This document shows, one piece after another, positions 38,860 through 46,085 of a DNA stretch of 64,000 nucleotides. This stretch comes from an uncultured Collinsella sp. (GTDB lineage: Bacteria > Actinomycetota > Coriobacteriia > Coriobacteriales > Coriobacteriaceae). Made by a program: the position numbers and the translations under genes. How positions within the stretch are numbered: the first letter of the stretch is position 1; each line of letters opens with the position of its first letter. The DNA is taken from contig CABVDH010000006.1 in the NCBI GenBank assembly GCA_902497065.1, positions 28,366-92,365 of the forward strand, written 5' to 3'. The notes beneath the pieces are model-generated. The model saw nothing but the letters and a program-made list of their open reading frames with translations, was not told the origin of the DNA and made no database searches.

Positions 38860-38882
38860 TAGAAATAGAAAGGTAATTCGCA

Positions 38883-39524
38883 ATGAAAATCGCTCTGATC
38901 AATGAGAACTCTCAGAACTCCAAGAACCCCATGATCGAGGCTGCCCTTAAGAAGGTTGTCGAGCCCATGGGCCACACCGTCTTTAACTATGGCATGTATG
39001 CCGACGCCGACTCCAAGCCCCTCACCTATGTGCAGAACGGCATCCTGGCCGCCGTGCTGCTCAACTCCGGCGCTGCCGACTACGTCGTGACCGGCTGTGG
39101 CACCGGCGAGGGCGCCATGCTCGCCTGCAACTCCTTCCCCGGCGTGCTGTGCGGCCATGTTGCCGACCCGCTCGATGCCTACACCTTTGCCCAGGTCAAC
39201 GACGGTAACGCTGTCGCCATGCCCTTCGCCCTCAAGAACGGCTGGGGCCAGGAGCTCAACCTCGAGTACACCTTCGAGAAGCTCTTTGGCTTTGGTTCGG
39301 GCAACGGCTATCCTGCCGAGCGTGTTGAGCCCGAGCAGCGCAACAAGAAGATCCTCGACGGCGTCCGCGCTGTGACTATGCGTCCGCTCGTCGACGTTCT
39401 GGGCGAGATCGATCAGGACCTGGTGAAGGGCGCACTTGCCGGCGAACACTTCCAGGAGTACTTCTTTGCCAACGCAACCGACGAGGCCATCATCGCCAAG
39501 GTCAAGGAGATCCTGGGCCTCTAA
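38883..39524 (+). CDS. RpiB/LacAB-family isomerase, DhuI-like
   Basis: A 213-residue sugar isomerase of the ribose-5-phosphate isomerase B fold: MKIALINENSQNSKN, the anion loop GCGTGEGAMLACN and DAYTFAQVNDGNAVAMP. It is longer than RpiB (~150) and matches the size of streptococcal DhuI, which converts 4-deoxy-5-ketouronate to 2,5-diketo-3-deoxygluconate in place of KduI. The adjacent SDR gene supports this. Substrate released by GH105 would enter here. GAAAGG precedes the ATG, and a strong terminator follows. Confidence 0.82.
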   Translation: MKIALINENSQNSKNPMIEAALKKVVEPMGHTVFNYGMYADADSKPLTYVQNGILAAVLLNSGAADYVVTGCGTGEGAMLACNSFPGVLCGHVADPLDAYTFAQVNDGNAVAMPFALKNGWGQELNLEYTFEKLFGFGSGNGYPAERVEPEQRNKKILDGVRAVTMRPLVDVLGEIDQDLVKGALAGEHFQEYFFANATDEAIIAKVKEILGL

Positions 39525-39550
39525 TCGCACGACTCATTGCAGCTAACGCA

Positions 39551-39590
39551 AGCGGCGGTCGTCCCACGTACGGGACGACCGCCGCTTTTT
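39551..39590 (+). terminator. Terminator of the dhuD-dhuI operon
   Basis: AGCGGCGGTCGTCCC / GGGACGACCGCCGCT, a perfect 15-bp stem followed by TTTT. Confidence 0.92.
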
Positions 39591-39642
39591 GCTATCTACC
39601 GACTGACGCCGCGGGGACAGGCCCCATGCACCAAGGGATTAA

Positions 39643-41592
39643 CTAGAGCTCGCAGGCAATCTTGTAGCCGTCGCCGATGGCGTCGCGGATGTTGCCGCAC
39701 TTGTTGGCATCGCCCAACACGTGGGTGGTAACGCCGGCTGCAGCAAGGTCGTCGGCCAACTTGGTATTGGGACGATAGCCCATGGCAAGTACCAGCGTAT
39801 CGGCATCGGCGATGGTGTGGATCTCGCCGTCCTTTTCGTAGCTGATGGCATCCTCGGTAATCTCGGTCACCTTGGCCTCGGTCAGCACGTGAACGCCCTT
39901 GGAGAGCATGCGCGTGATGAGCACCGCGCGACCGGCGCCGCCCTCGTTGGCGGCGAGCGTCTTGGTCATCTCGATGACGGTGACGTCGCGATTGGCCGGC
40001 GACAGATCGTTGACCAACGGGGCCAGGTAGTCGGCCGTCTCGCAACCGACGGTGCCGCCGCCCACGATGACAATCTTCTTGCCCGGGAAAGCCTTGCCGC
40101 CCAACAGGTCGTCAGCCGTCATGACCTGCTTAAATCCCCGCATGAAGGCCGGGGCGATGGGCTCGGCGCCATAGGCCAGGACGACCTCGTAGCCGGCGTA
40201 GTCACGCTGAATGTCATCGGCAGTAAGCTCGGTGCCAAATACGCACTTCACGCCGACCTCGGCCAGGCGACGGTACTGATACTTGATCACGCGGGTGAGT
40301 TCCTGCTTTGCCGGCGGAACGGCCGCGATACGCATCTCGCCGCCCGGCTCGTCCTGCTTATCCACGAGCACTACGTTGTGGCCGCGCTTGGCAGCAATGT
40401 AGGCTGCCTCCATGCCCGCAGGACCAGCGCCCACAACCAGCACGTTCTTAGCCTCGACGGCAGGCTCGTAGCCGGCCTCGTCGCGCTCAACATCGGGATT
40501 GACGGTACAGGAGATGCGCTTGCCAAACATAATGCCGTTCAGGCAGCGCAGGCAGCCGATGCAGGGACGGATGTCGTCGGCGTTGCCGGCAGCGGCCTTA
40601 TTGCAGAACTCGGCATCGCACAGATTGGCGCGGCCCATCATGCAGATGTCGGCAGCGCCGTCCTCGATCAGCTCCTCGGCGATCCAGGCCTCGTTGATAC
40701 GTCCGACGGTGGCGACGGGAATGTTGACGTGCTTCTTGATCTCGCGCGAGCAGGCGGCATGCGAAGCCTGCTGCGTACCGGCGGCGGGAATCGCGGAGCC
40801 GCGCTTGATGGTGGTGCCGCCCGACACATGAATCATGTCGACGCCGGCCTTCTCCAGGCGACGTGAGACGTAGATCATGTCGTTGAGGGTCAGACCGCCA
40901 TCGGTGTACTCGTCGCCCGAAATGCGGACGTCGATGATAAAGTCCTTGCCGCAGCGCTCGCGAATCTCGGCAATGACCTCGAGCAGGAAGCGCATGCGAG
41001 CGTCGAGCGAGCCGCCGTACTCATCGGTACGCTTGTTGTAGAGCGGGGTCAAAAAGCCGCCGAGCATGCCGTGGGCGTGCGCCGCATGGACCTCGACGCC
41101 ATCGACGCCAGCCTTCTGCATACGCACGGCAGCGTCGCCAAACTGGTGCGTGAGCTCGTGAATCTCATCGACCGTGATAGGACGCGGTGCCTCGCGGGCA
41201 TAGGACGGTCCCACGAAGGACGGAGCGATCAGACGCGGCGTGCCCGGAACGTTAAAGGCCATGTAGGCGGGGTGGAAGAGCTGCGGCATGATCTTGCAGC
41301 CGTACTCGTGGACGGCCGCGGCGAGTTTTTCCCAGCCAGGGATAAACGTGTCGTCGTAGCAGCACATGTCACCCGGCAGATAGGTATAGGTAGGCTCGAC
41401 CGTCACGACCTCGGTAATGATGAGGCCCACGCCGCCCTTGGCGCGGGCACGGTAATGATCGACCAAGTCATCGGTCACATAGCCATGATCGGCCAGGTTG
41501 GTGGACACCGGCGGCATAAAGACGCGGTTCTTGACCTCGGTCGTACCGACCTTGATCGGGCTAAAGAGCATCGGATAGGCGGAAGACTCCAT
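39643..41592 (-). CDS. NADH:flavin oxidoreductase, OYE-FadH/BaiCD-like, three-domain
   Basis: A 649-residue enzyme. An FMN-binding Old-Yellow-Enzyme barrel (~1-370; FSPIKVGTTEVKNRV, HAAHAHGMLGGFLTP, EYGGSLDAR) is followed by a 4Fe-4S motif CIGCLRCLNGIMFGKRISC, then FAD and NAD(P) domains (VVGAGPAGMEAA, IVGGGTVGCETA). The family includes 2,4-dienoyl-CoA reductase, trimethylamine dehydrogenase and the bile-acid enzymes BaiCD/BaiH; the substrate cannot be told. The ATG after AAAGGA is used. Located at the end of the pectin locus next to another flavoprotein, without an obvious link to uronates. Confidence 0.88.
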   Translation of the reverse strand: MESSAYPMLFSPIKVGTTEVKNRVFMPPVSTNLADHGYVTDDLVDHYRARAKGGVGLIITEVVTVEPTYTYLPGDMCCYDDTFIPGWEKLAAAVHEYGCKIMPQLFHPAYMAFNVPGTPRLIAPSFVGPSYAREAPRPITVDEIHELTHQFGDAAVRMQKAGVDGVEVHAAHAHGMLGGFLTPLYNKRTDEYGGSLDARMRFLLEVIAEIRERCGKDFIIDVRISGDEYTDGGLTLNDMIYVSRRLEKAGVDMIHVSGGTTIKRGSAIPAAGTQQASHAACSREIKKHVNIPVATVGRINEAWIAEELIEDGAADICMMGRANLCDAEFCNKAAAGNADDIRPCIGCLRCLNGIMFGKRISCTVNPDVERDEAGYEPAVEAKNVLVVGAGPAGMEAAYIAAKRGHNVVLVDKQDEPGGEMRIAAVPPAKQELTRVIKYQYRRLAEVGVKCVFGTELTADDIQRDYAGYEVVLAYGAEPIAPAFMRGFKQVMTADDLLGGKAFPGKKIVIVGGGTVGCETADYLAPLVNDLSPANRDVTVIEMTKTLAANEGGAGRAVLITRMLSKGVHVLTEAKVTEITEDAISYEKDGEIHTIADADTLVLAMGYRPNTKLADDLAAAGVTTHVLGDANKCGNIRDAIGDGYKIACEL

Positions 41593-41708
41593 ACAGGGTT
41601 CCTTTCGTTTGAGCCGCTCGGCGGCAGTTGCTGACTTATCTATCATACCAGCAACTGCACAACACCCGACCGCACGCACTCCCCTGCCTACGTATCGACC
41701 CACAAAAA

Positions 41709-41775
41709 AGTTGCGGTGAAATACGGAGCAGTCGAGGCTTTTGACAGCCAAAACAGTCCGTATTTCACCGCAACT
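41709..41775. repeat. AGTTGCGGTGAAATA hairpin repeat, copy 4
   Basis: AGTTGCGGTGAAATACGGA pairs with TCCGTATTTCACCGCAACT perfectly over 19 bp; the interior holds GAGGCTTTTGACAGCC. It separates the GltD-like gene from the OYE gene. Confidence 0.75.
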
Positions 41776-41795
41776 GATGGATGGGATGGGATGGG

Positions 41796-43013
41796 CTAGA
41801 GACCCAGGTAGGCAGTCATGCCTTCGACGGCGAGCTTGGCGCCGGCTACGGCGTGAACAACCGTCAGCGGGCCGTTAACCACGTCGCCGGCGGCAAAGAC
41901 GCCGGGCACGGTGGTCATGCCGTTCTCGTCGACCGAAAGCAGGCCGCGATGGTCGGTCTCCAGACCACCCGTCGTAAGCACAAGCTTGTCTTTGGGCACC
42001 TGCGAAGCCGCAATCACAACTGTGTCGGCGGACACATGGTCGAGCTCTTCCTCGTAGCCCACCACATTGTTGTCCTCGTCAAAGATAGCCGTCTCAAACA
42101 CCGGACCGTTATCATCGATGGCGCAGATCGCCTTGCCGCGCACAATCTCGGCACCGTCAAGCTCGGTCAGCTCTACCTCGTCATCGATGGCCGAGATATG
42201 GCGCGAGCGGGCATACACGGTGACCTTGCGAGCGCCCGAGCGCAGGGCTGTGCGGGCAACATCCATGGCAACATTGCCGGCACCGATGACCGCCACGTTC
42301 TGCCCGATTGCCACGCTCGCGGGATCGACCAGGTAATCGATGCCAAACAGCACGTTGCCGCGCGACTCGCCGGGAATACCCAACTTTCGAGCTCGCCAGG
42401 TACCGGTACCAACAAAGACCGCATCGTAGCCGTCGCGCAGCAGGTCATCGATGTGCAACGCGCCGCCGATGGTGGTCGAAGGGCGCACGCGCACGCCGAG
42501 CGAGCACATCACGTGGCGGTACTTTTGCACGAGCGCACGGGGCAGGCGGAACTCGGGGATACCGTACTCCAGCACACCGCCGATCTCAGGGCGCTGTTCA
42601 AATACCGTGACGGCACAGCCCAGCTGGGCCATCTTAATGGCCACGGTAATACCGGCAGGACCGGAACCGACCACAGCAACCTGTTTGCCGCACGACGGCG
42701 CGGGCGTCCACTCCTTACGATCCAAATACGCCGTGGAGATATAGTTCTCGATGCTCGAAAAATGCACGGGCGCGCCCTTGCGGCCCTGGATGCACGCGCC
42801 CTCGCACTGGCCCGAATGGTTGCAAACCATGGAGCAGACCGCGCTCATGGGATTGTTCTGGAACAGCAGCTCGCCCGCCTCTTCTAGACGACGCTGTTTG
42901 AACAGGTCGATGACCCGCGGAATAGGCGTCTGAACCGGGCAGCCCTTAATCTGACAGAACGCCCTTTTACAACCCAGGCAACGATTCGCCTCTTCGACAA
43001 TGTGGATAGCCAC
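41796..43013 (-). CDS. GltD-like FAD/NAD(P) oxidoreductase
   Basis: A 405-residue flavoprotein of the glutamate-synthase small-subunit family. N-terminal cysteine clusters (CLGCKRAFCQIKGCP and CSMVCNHSGQCEGAC) bind two 4Fe-4S centres, followed by FAD (VAVVGSGPAGITVA) and NAD(P) (VAVIGAGNVAMDVA) domains and the final GVFAAGDVV. It passes electrons from NAD(P)H to an unknown partner; no GltB large subunit is present. A GTG start is chosen for its GGGGAG site. The OYE gene downstream may be its electron acceptor. Confidence 0.87.
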   Translation of the reverse strand: MAIHIVEEANRCLGCKRAFCQIKGCPVQTPIPRVIDLFKQRRLEEAGELLFQNNPMSAVCSMVCNHSGQCEGACIQGRKGAPVHFSSIENYISTAYLDRKEWTPAPSCGKQVAVVGSGPAGITVAIKMAQLGCAVTVFEQRPEIGGVLEYGIPEFRLPRALVQKYRHVMCSLGVRVRPSTTIGGALHIDDLLRDGYDAVFVGTGTWRARKLGIPGESRGNVLFGIDYLVDPASVAIGQNVAVIGAGNVAMDVARTALRSGARKVTVYARSRHISAIDDEVELTELDGAEIVRGKAICAIDDNGPVFETAIFDEDNNVVGYEEELDHVSADTVVIAASQVPKDKLVLTTGGLETDHRGLLSVDENGMTTVPGVFAAGDVVNGPLTVVHAVAGAKLAVEGMTAYLGL

Positions 43014-43116
43014 GCAACTCCCCTTTTTAATGCAATCCAATGGGGCGACGATAAAGACCCTTCACCGCCGCCCCCATACAGGTAATCTCAATCTGCCGAC
43101 ACGGCAAAAGCCAATG

Positions 43117-44022
43117 CTATAACTCGCGATGCGAAGCCCCGCAGCGAGCGGACATGTGCTCGAGTGTCGCCAGGCAGTCAGCCGCCGTCGCCGGCACGCT
43201 GTTCTCGACCACGCAGGGAATCCCAGGGCAGGCGGCGGCAGCCCAGGCCACCACGGGCTCAAAGTCATAGCGACCCGTCTCGCCCACGCCGTGACACACC
43301 AGGCGCGAACCCGTACCGTCGCACCAACCGGCATTGTCCTCGTTGTCGACGACCTCAAAATCCTTGGCGTGCAGCACGCGAATCTTGCTGCCGCATAAGT
43401 AGAGCATGCGCGCTGTGATTTCCTGCGCTTCGTCAACGACACTGGGGTGCAGCAGCGACACTGGGTCATAGATCACGCCGAGCGACGGACTCGAGACGCG
43501 CTCCAGCACCTCACGGCAGCGATCCGGCGTGTTAACCGTCTCGTTCCAACCGGGCTCGATCAGTATTTGCCCGCCCACGGCCTCGGCCCGATCGCAGACG
43601 TGTGCAAGTCCGTCTGCAAACGCATCGAGCGCCTCGTCGGTCATGCGGTCGTCCGCGACGCGGTTCTGCGCATTGGGGCGACCGGTCTCGGTGCCAACCG
43701 GGCATCCGCCGAGCATCTGGGCAAAGTTCAAGCACGCCTCGTACTCGGCAAAGTTATCCATGAGTTGTTGGCGATCGGGCGTCGCCAGATTCTTATAACA
43801 GCCGAGCACGGCGACCGAAACGCCTGCCTCGTCGAGCACCGCACGCAAATGGTCGGCAAGCTCGCGGGTCAGGCCGCCTCGATCGATCCCCATCGATGCG
43901 TAGAGCACCTTGCTCGGCAGCTGAATGCACGAAAAGCCCAGCTCTCCCGCCATGCGAATGCGTTCCTCGACAGTCCCCTGCGGAAGGTCGTGCAAACGTA
44001 CACCCGGAGTAATAGCCCCCAC
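43117..44022 (-). CDS. TIM-barrel sugar-phosphate isomerase/epimerase family protein
   Basis: About 301 residues of the xylose-isomerase-like (AP_endonuc_2) barrel: GELGFSCIQLPSK near the start, then GGQILIEPGWNETVNTP, IYDPVSLLHPS and VLHAKDFEV with metal-ligand Glu, Asp and His residues. Members isomerise or epimerise keto sugars. The GTG at 44022, one base after the GH105 stop and behind AAGGG, is the best start, so the two genes are coupled. Its role in rhamnogalacturonan use (for example an uronate epimerase) is inferred. Confidence 0.75.
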   Translation of the reverse strand: MGAITPGVRLHDLPQGTVEERIRMAGELGFSCIQLPSKVLYASMGIDRGGLTRELADHLRAVLDEAGVSVAVLGCYKNLATPDRQQLMDNFAEYEACLNFAQMLGGCPVGTETGRPNAQNRVADDRMTDEALDAFADGLAHVCDRAEAVGGQILIEPGWNETVNTPDRCREVLERVSSPSLGVIYDPVSLLHPSVVDEAQEITARMLYLCGSKIRVLHAKDFEVVDNEDNAGWCDGTGSRLVCHGVGETGRYDFEPVVAWAAAACPGIPCVVENSVPATAADCLATLEHMSARCGASHREL

Positions 44023-44023
44023 G

Positions 44024-45262
44024 TTATTCACATCCCTTATGAGCGTTGATGCCCGGGGTGTATCCGCCAAACGGGTCCTCGATGGAGCACACGCCCGAGG
44101 GGGCGAGCGGATCGCGTTTACCGGCCAGCTTGTCGTGATGCATGGTCTCGATATAGGCAAGCACCAGCGGCGCCACACCCTTTGCATCATTTTTGACCAC
44201 GGGCTCGCTCATGTAGTAATCAAACGTGCCCTCGCGGTGCGCGGTGTTGCCCAGGCCCGCGACCAGGCAGATGTTGTCGAGCGCCAGCTGGCCATCATGC
44301 TCGGACAGGCAGGTCTCGCAGATGCCGTCGAAGGCGCGACGGCCATACTGGTAGTAACGCTCGCCCAGCACGCCCAGACGCACGCCCTTCATGATGGCAT
44401 TGGCAAAAATCGCGCTACCAGACTCCTCCAGGTAGTTGGGGGCGATATTGGGCAGGTTGATGACCTGATGCCACATGCCGGTCTTCTCGTCCTGATACGG
44501 CAGCATGGCGTCGATCAGGTCGTGGAACATCTTGCGAATCTCGTCCTTCTCGGCTGACATCGAAGGCGGCATGAGCTCCCAGGTATCGATGAGTGCCATG
44601 GCAAACCAGCCCTCGGCGCGCAGCCAGAAGTTAGCCGAAAGGCCGGTGACCGGGTCGCACCAGAACTGTTTGCGGCTCGCGTCGTAAGCGTGATAGTACA
44701 GACCGTTGAGGGGGTTGCGCATCAGGTCATGCACGACCTGGAACATATGGAAGCTGTCCGAGCAGGCACGACGGTTGTGGAAGCTCAGCTCGTACTGCAT
44801 GTAGAACGGCTGGGCCATATACATGCCATCGAGCCAGATCTGGTTGGGATAGACGGCCTTGTGCCAAAACACGCCTTCTTTGGTGCGCGGCTGGGTCTCG
44901 AGCTGGCGGTAGATGGTGTCCATGGCGGCACGGTACTTGGGCTTGCCCACCAGGTCATAGAGCTTGTAGAGGGTCTTGCCCGCATTGACGTTATCGAGGT
45001 TGTAATCCTGCGGGTTGTAATGCTTGATGGTACCGTCGTCCTGGACAAAGAAATCGATGTAGTCATCGGCAAAGGTCAGGTAGCGCTGCTCACCCGTGAT
45101 CTCGTACAGCTCGATGAGCGCCTTGATCATGCAGCCGTCGATATAGTTCCAGGTGTTCTCCTTGCCGGCGCGAATCTTTTCGATATTCCAAGCCGGCGCC
45201 TGCGGCGTAGAGGTTTCGATCAACTGCTCGATATAACGGTCCAGGATTTGATTGCAACCCAT
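44024..45262 (-). CDS. GH105 unsaturated rhamnogalacturonyl hydrolase
   Basis: A 412-residue alpha/alpha-barrel glycosidase of the YteR/RhiN (GH105) family, which removes the 4,5-unsaturated galacturonosyl end from oligomers made by pectate or rhamnogalacturonan lyases. The catalytic Asp is in IWLDGMYMAQPF (~residue 140), and HWRAEG-like aromatic motifs (FWLRAEGWF) are present. No signal peptide, so it acts in the cytoplasm. AGAGGGG precedes the ATG. Two pectin operators and a 38-bp palindrome lie in its 107-base leader. Confidence 0.9.
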   Translation of the reverse strand: MGCNQILDRYIEQLIETSTPQAPAWNIEKIRAGKENTWNYIDGCMIKALIELYEITGEQRYLTFADDYIDFFVQDDGTIKHYNPQDYNLDNVNAGKTLYKLYDLVGKPKYRAAMDTIYRQLETQPRTKEGVFWHKAVYPNQIWLDGMYMAQPFYMQYELSFHNRRACSDSFHMFQVVHDLMRNPLNGLYYHAYDASRKQFWCDPVTGLSANFWLRAEGWFAMALIDTWELMPPSMSAEKDEIRKMFHDLIDAMLPYQDEKTGMWHQVINLPNIAPNYLEESGSAIFANAIMKGVRLGVLGERYYQYGRRAFDGICETCLSEHDGQLALDNICLVAGLGNTAHREGTFDYYMSEPVVKNDAKGVAPLVLAYIETMHHDKLAGKRDPLAPSGVCSIEDPFGGYTPGINAHKGCE

Positions 45263-45289
45263 TGCTGTCCCCTCTGACATAAACGATAG

Positions 45290-45301
45290 GTGAACGTTAC
45301 C
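45290..45301. promoter_or_regulatory. GTGAACGTTACC operator (site c)
   Basis: Ten of 12 bases match the GTGAACGTTCAC palindrome. It lies 28 bases upstream of the GH105 start codon. Confidence 0.65.
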
Positions 45302-45317
45302 CCTAGTTTAACGCGAA

Positions 45318-45355
45318 CGGGGAATATAGGGTGAACGTTAACTCTATATTCCCCG
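45318..45355. promoter_or_regulatory. 38-bp palindrome centred on an operator (site d)
   Basis: CGGGGAATATAG (45318-45329) and CTATATTCCCCG (45344-45355) are perfect inverted repeats whose centre coincides with that of GTGAACGTTAAC (45331-45342). The whole forms a near-perfect 38-bp palindrome between the SGNH stop and the GH105 start. It may act both as operator and as terminator of the upstream operon. Confidence 0.65.
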
Positions 45356-45369
45356 CAAACGGCAGACTT

Positions 45370-46038
45370 TTAGCGGCAAACGGCGGTGAGACCCGCGGCG
45401 ATGCGCTGCGCCAGGCGCTCATAGCCGGCAGGACTGTAATGCAGACCGTCCGGCATATAGAGCTCGCGGTGCTCTGGCAAAAACGGGCTGATGCCACTTT
45501 GCGCATACAGGTCAATCACCGGAACGGAGTAGCGGTCACAGACCTCGAGCATCGCCTTTACGTAGGCGACCTGCGTCAACCCCAGGTGATTGAGCTCATC
45601 GCTTGCCGGGATATCCTTCTCGTGCTTACCGCTCGTCTTGCACGGCGTCATAAACACAAGCTTTGCCCGAGGCGAGCGTGCCGTGATGGTGCGGATCAGA
45701 TAATCGAGCGCACCGTAGAACTCGTGCACATCGGTACTGCCCAACTCGCCAAGCGGCACGTTGCGGCTAAAGTCGTTGACGCCGCCAAAGACGATGTAGA
45801 TATCGGCCGCATCGTCGATGCCGTCCAGGCGCTCGACAAACGAATCGCTGCGGTCGGCCTTGACGGCGATACGCGAACCCTTGATGCCAAAGTTCTCGAT
45901 GACCGCGCCTCCCAGCAACGCGCCCAGATGCGAGGTCCACGAGATGTCGTTGCCTCCCCCACCGCAGCCGTTGTCGCCCCAGGTCGTTGAGTCGCCAAAG
46001 CAGCAAATGGTCGATTCACTCAAGCTCTTCGTTTCCAT
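45370..46038 (-). CDS. SGNH/GDSL esterase (probable pectin or rhamnogalacturonan acetylesterase)
   Basis: A 222-residue SGNH hydrolase. Block I is CFGDSTTWG with the nucleophile Ser, block III is GGVNDF and block V is DGLHYSPAGY with the catalytic Asp and His. It deacetylates a carbohydrate ester; rhamnogalacturonan acetylesterase fits the neighbours (pectinesterase fusion upstream, GH105 downstream). No signal peptide is seen. AGGAGA precedes the ATG. Confidence 0.85.
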   Translation of the reverse strand: METKSLSESTICCFGDSTTWGDNGCGGGGNDISWTSHLGALLGGAVIENFGIKGSRIAVKADRSDSFVERLDGIDDAADIYIVFGGVNDFSRNVPLGELGSTDVHEFYGALDYLIRTITARSPRAKLVFMTPCKTSGKHEKDIPASDELNHLGLTQVAYVKAMLEVCDRYSVPVIDLYAQSGISPFLPEHRELYMPDGLHYSPAGYERLAQRIAAGLTAVCR

Positions 46039-46085
46039 AATCTTCTCCTCATCCGCCCATTGGCGGCCATACAGGAACGTACCGT

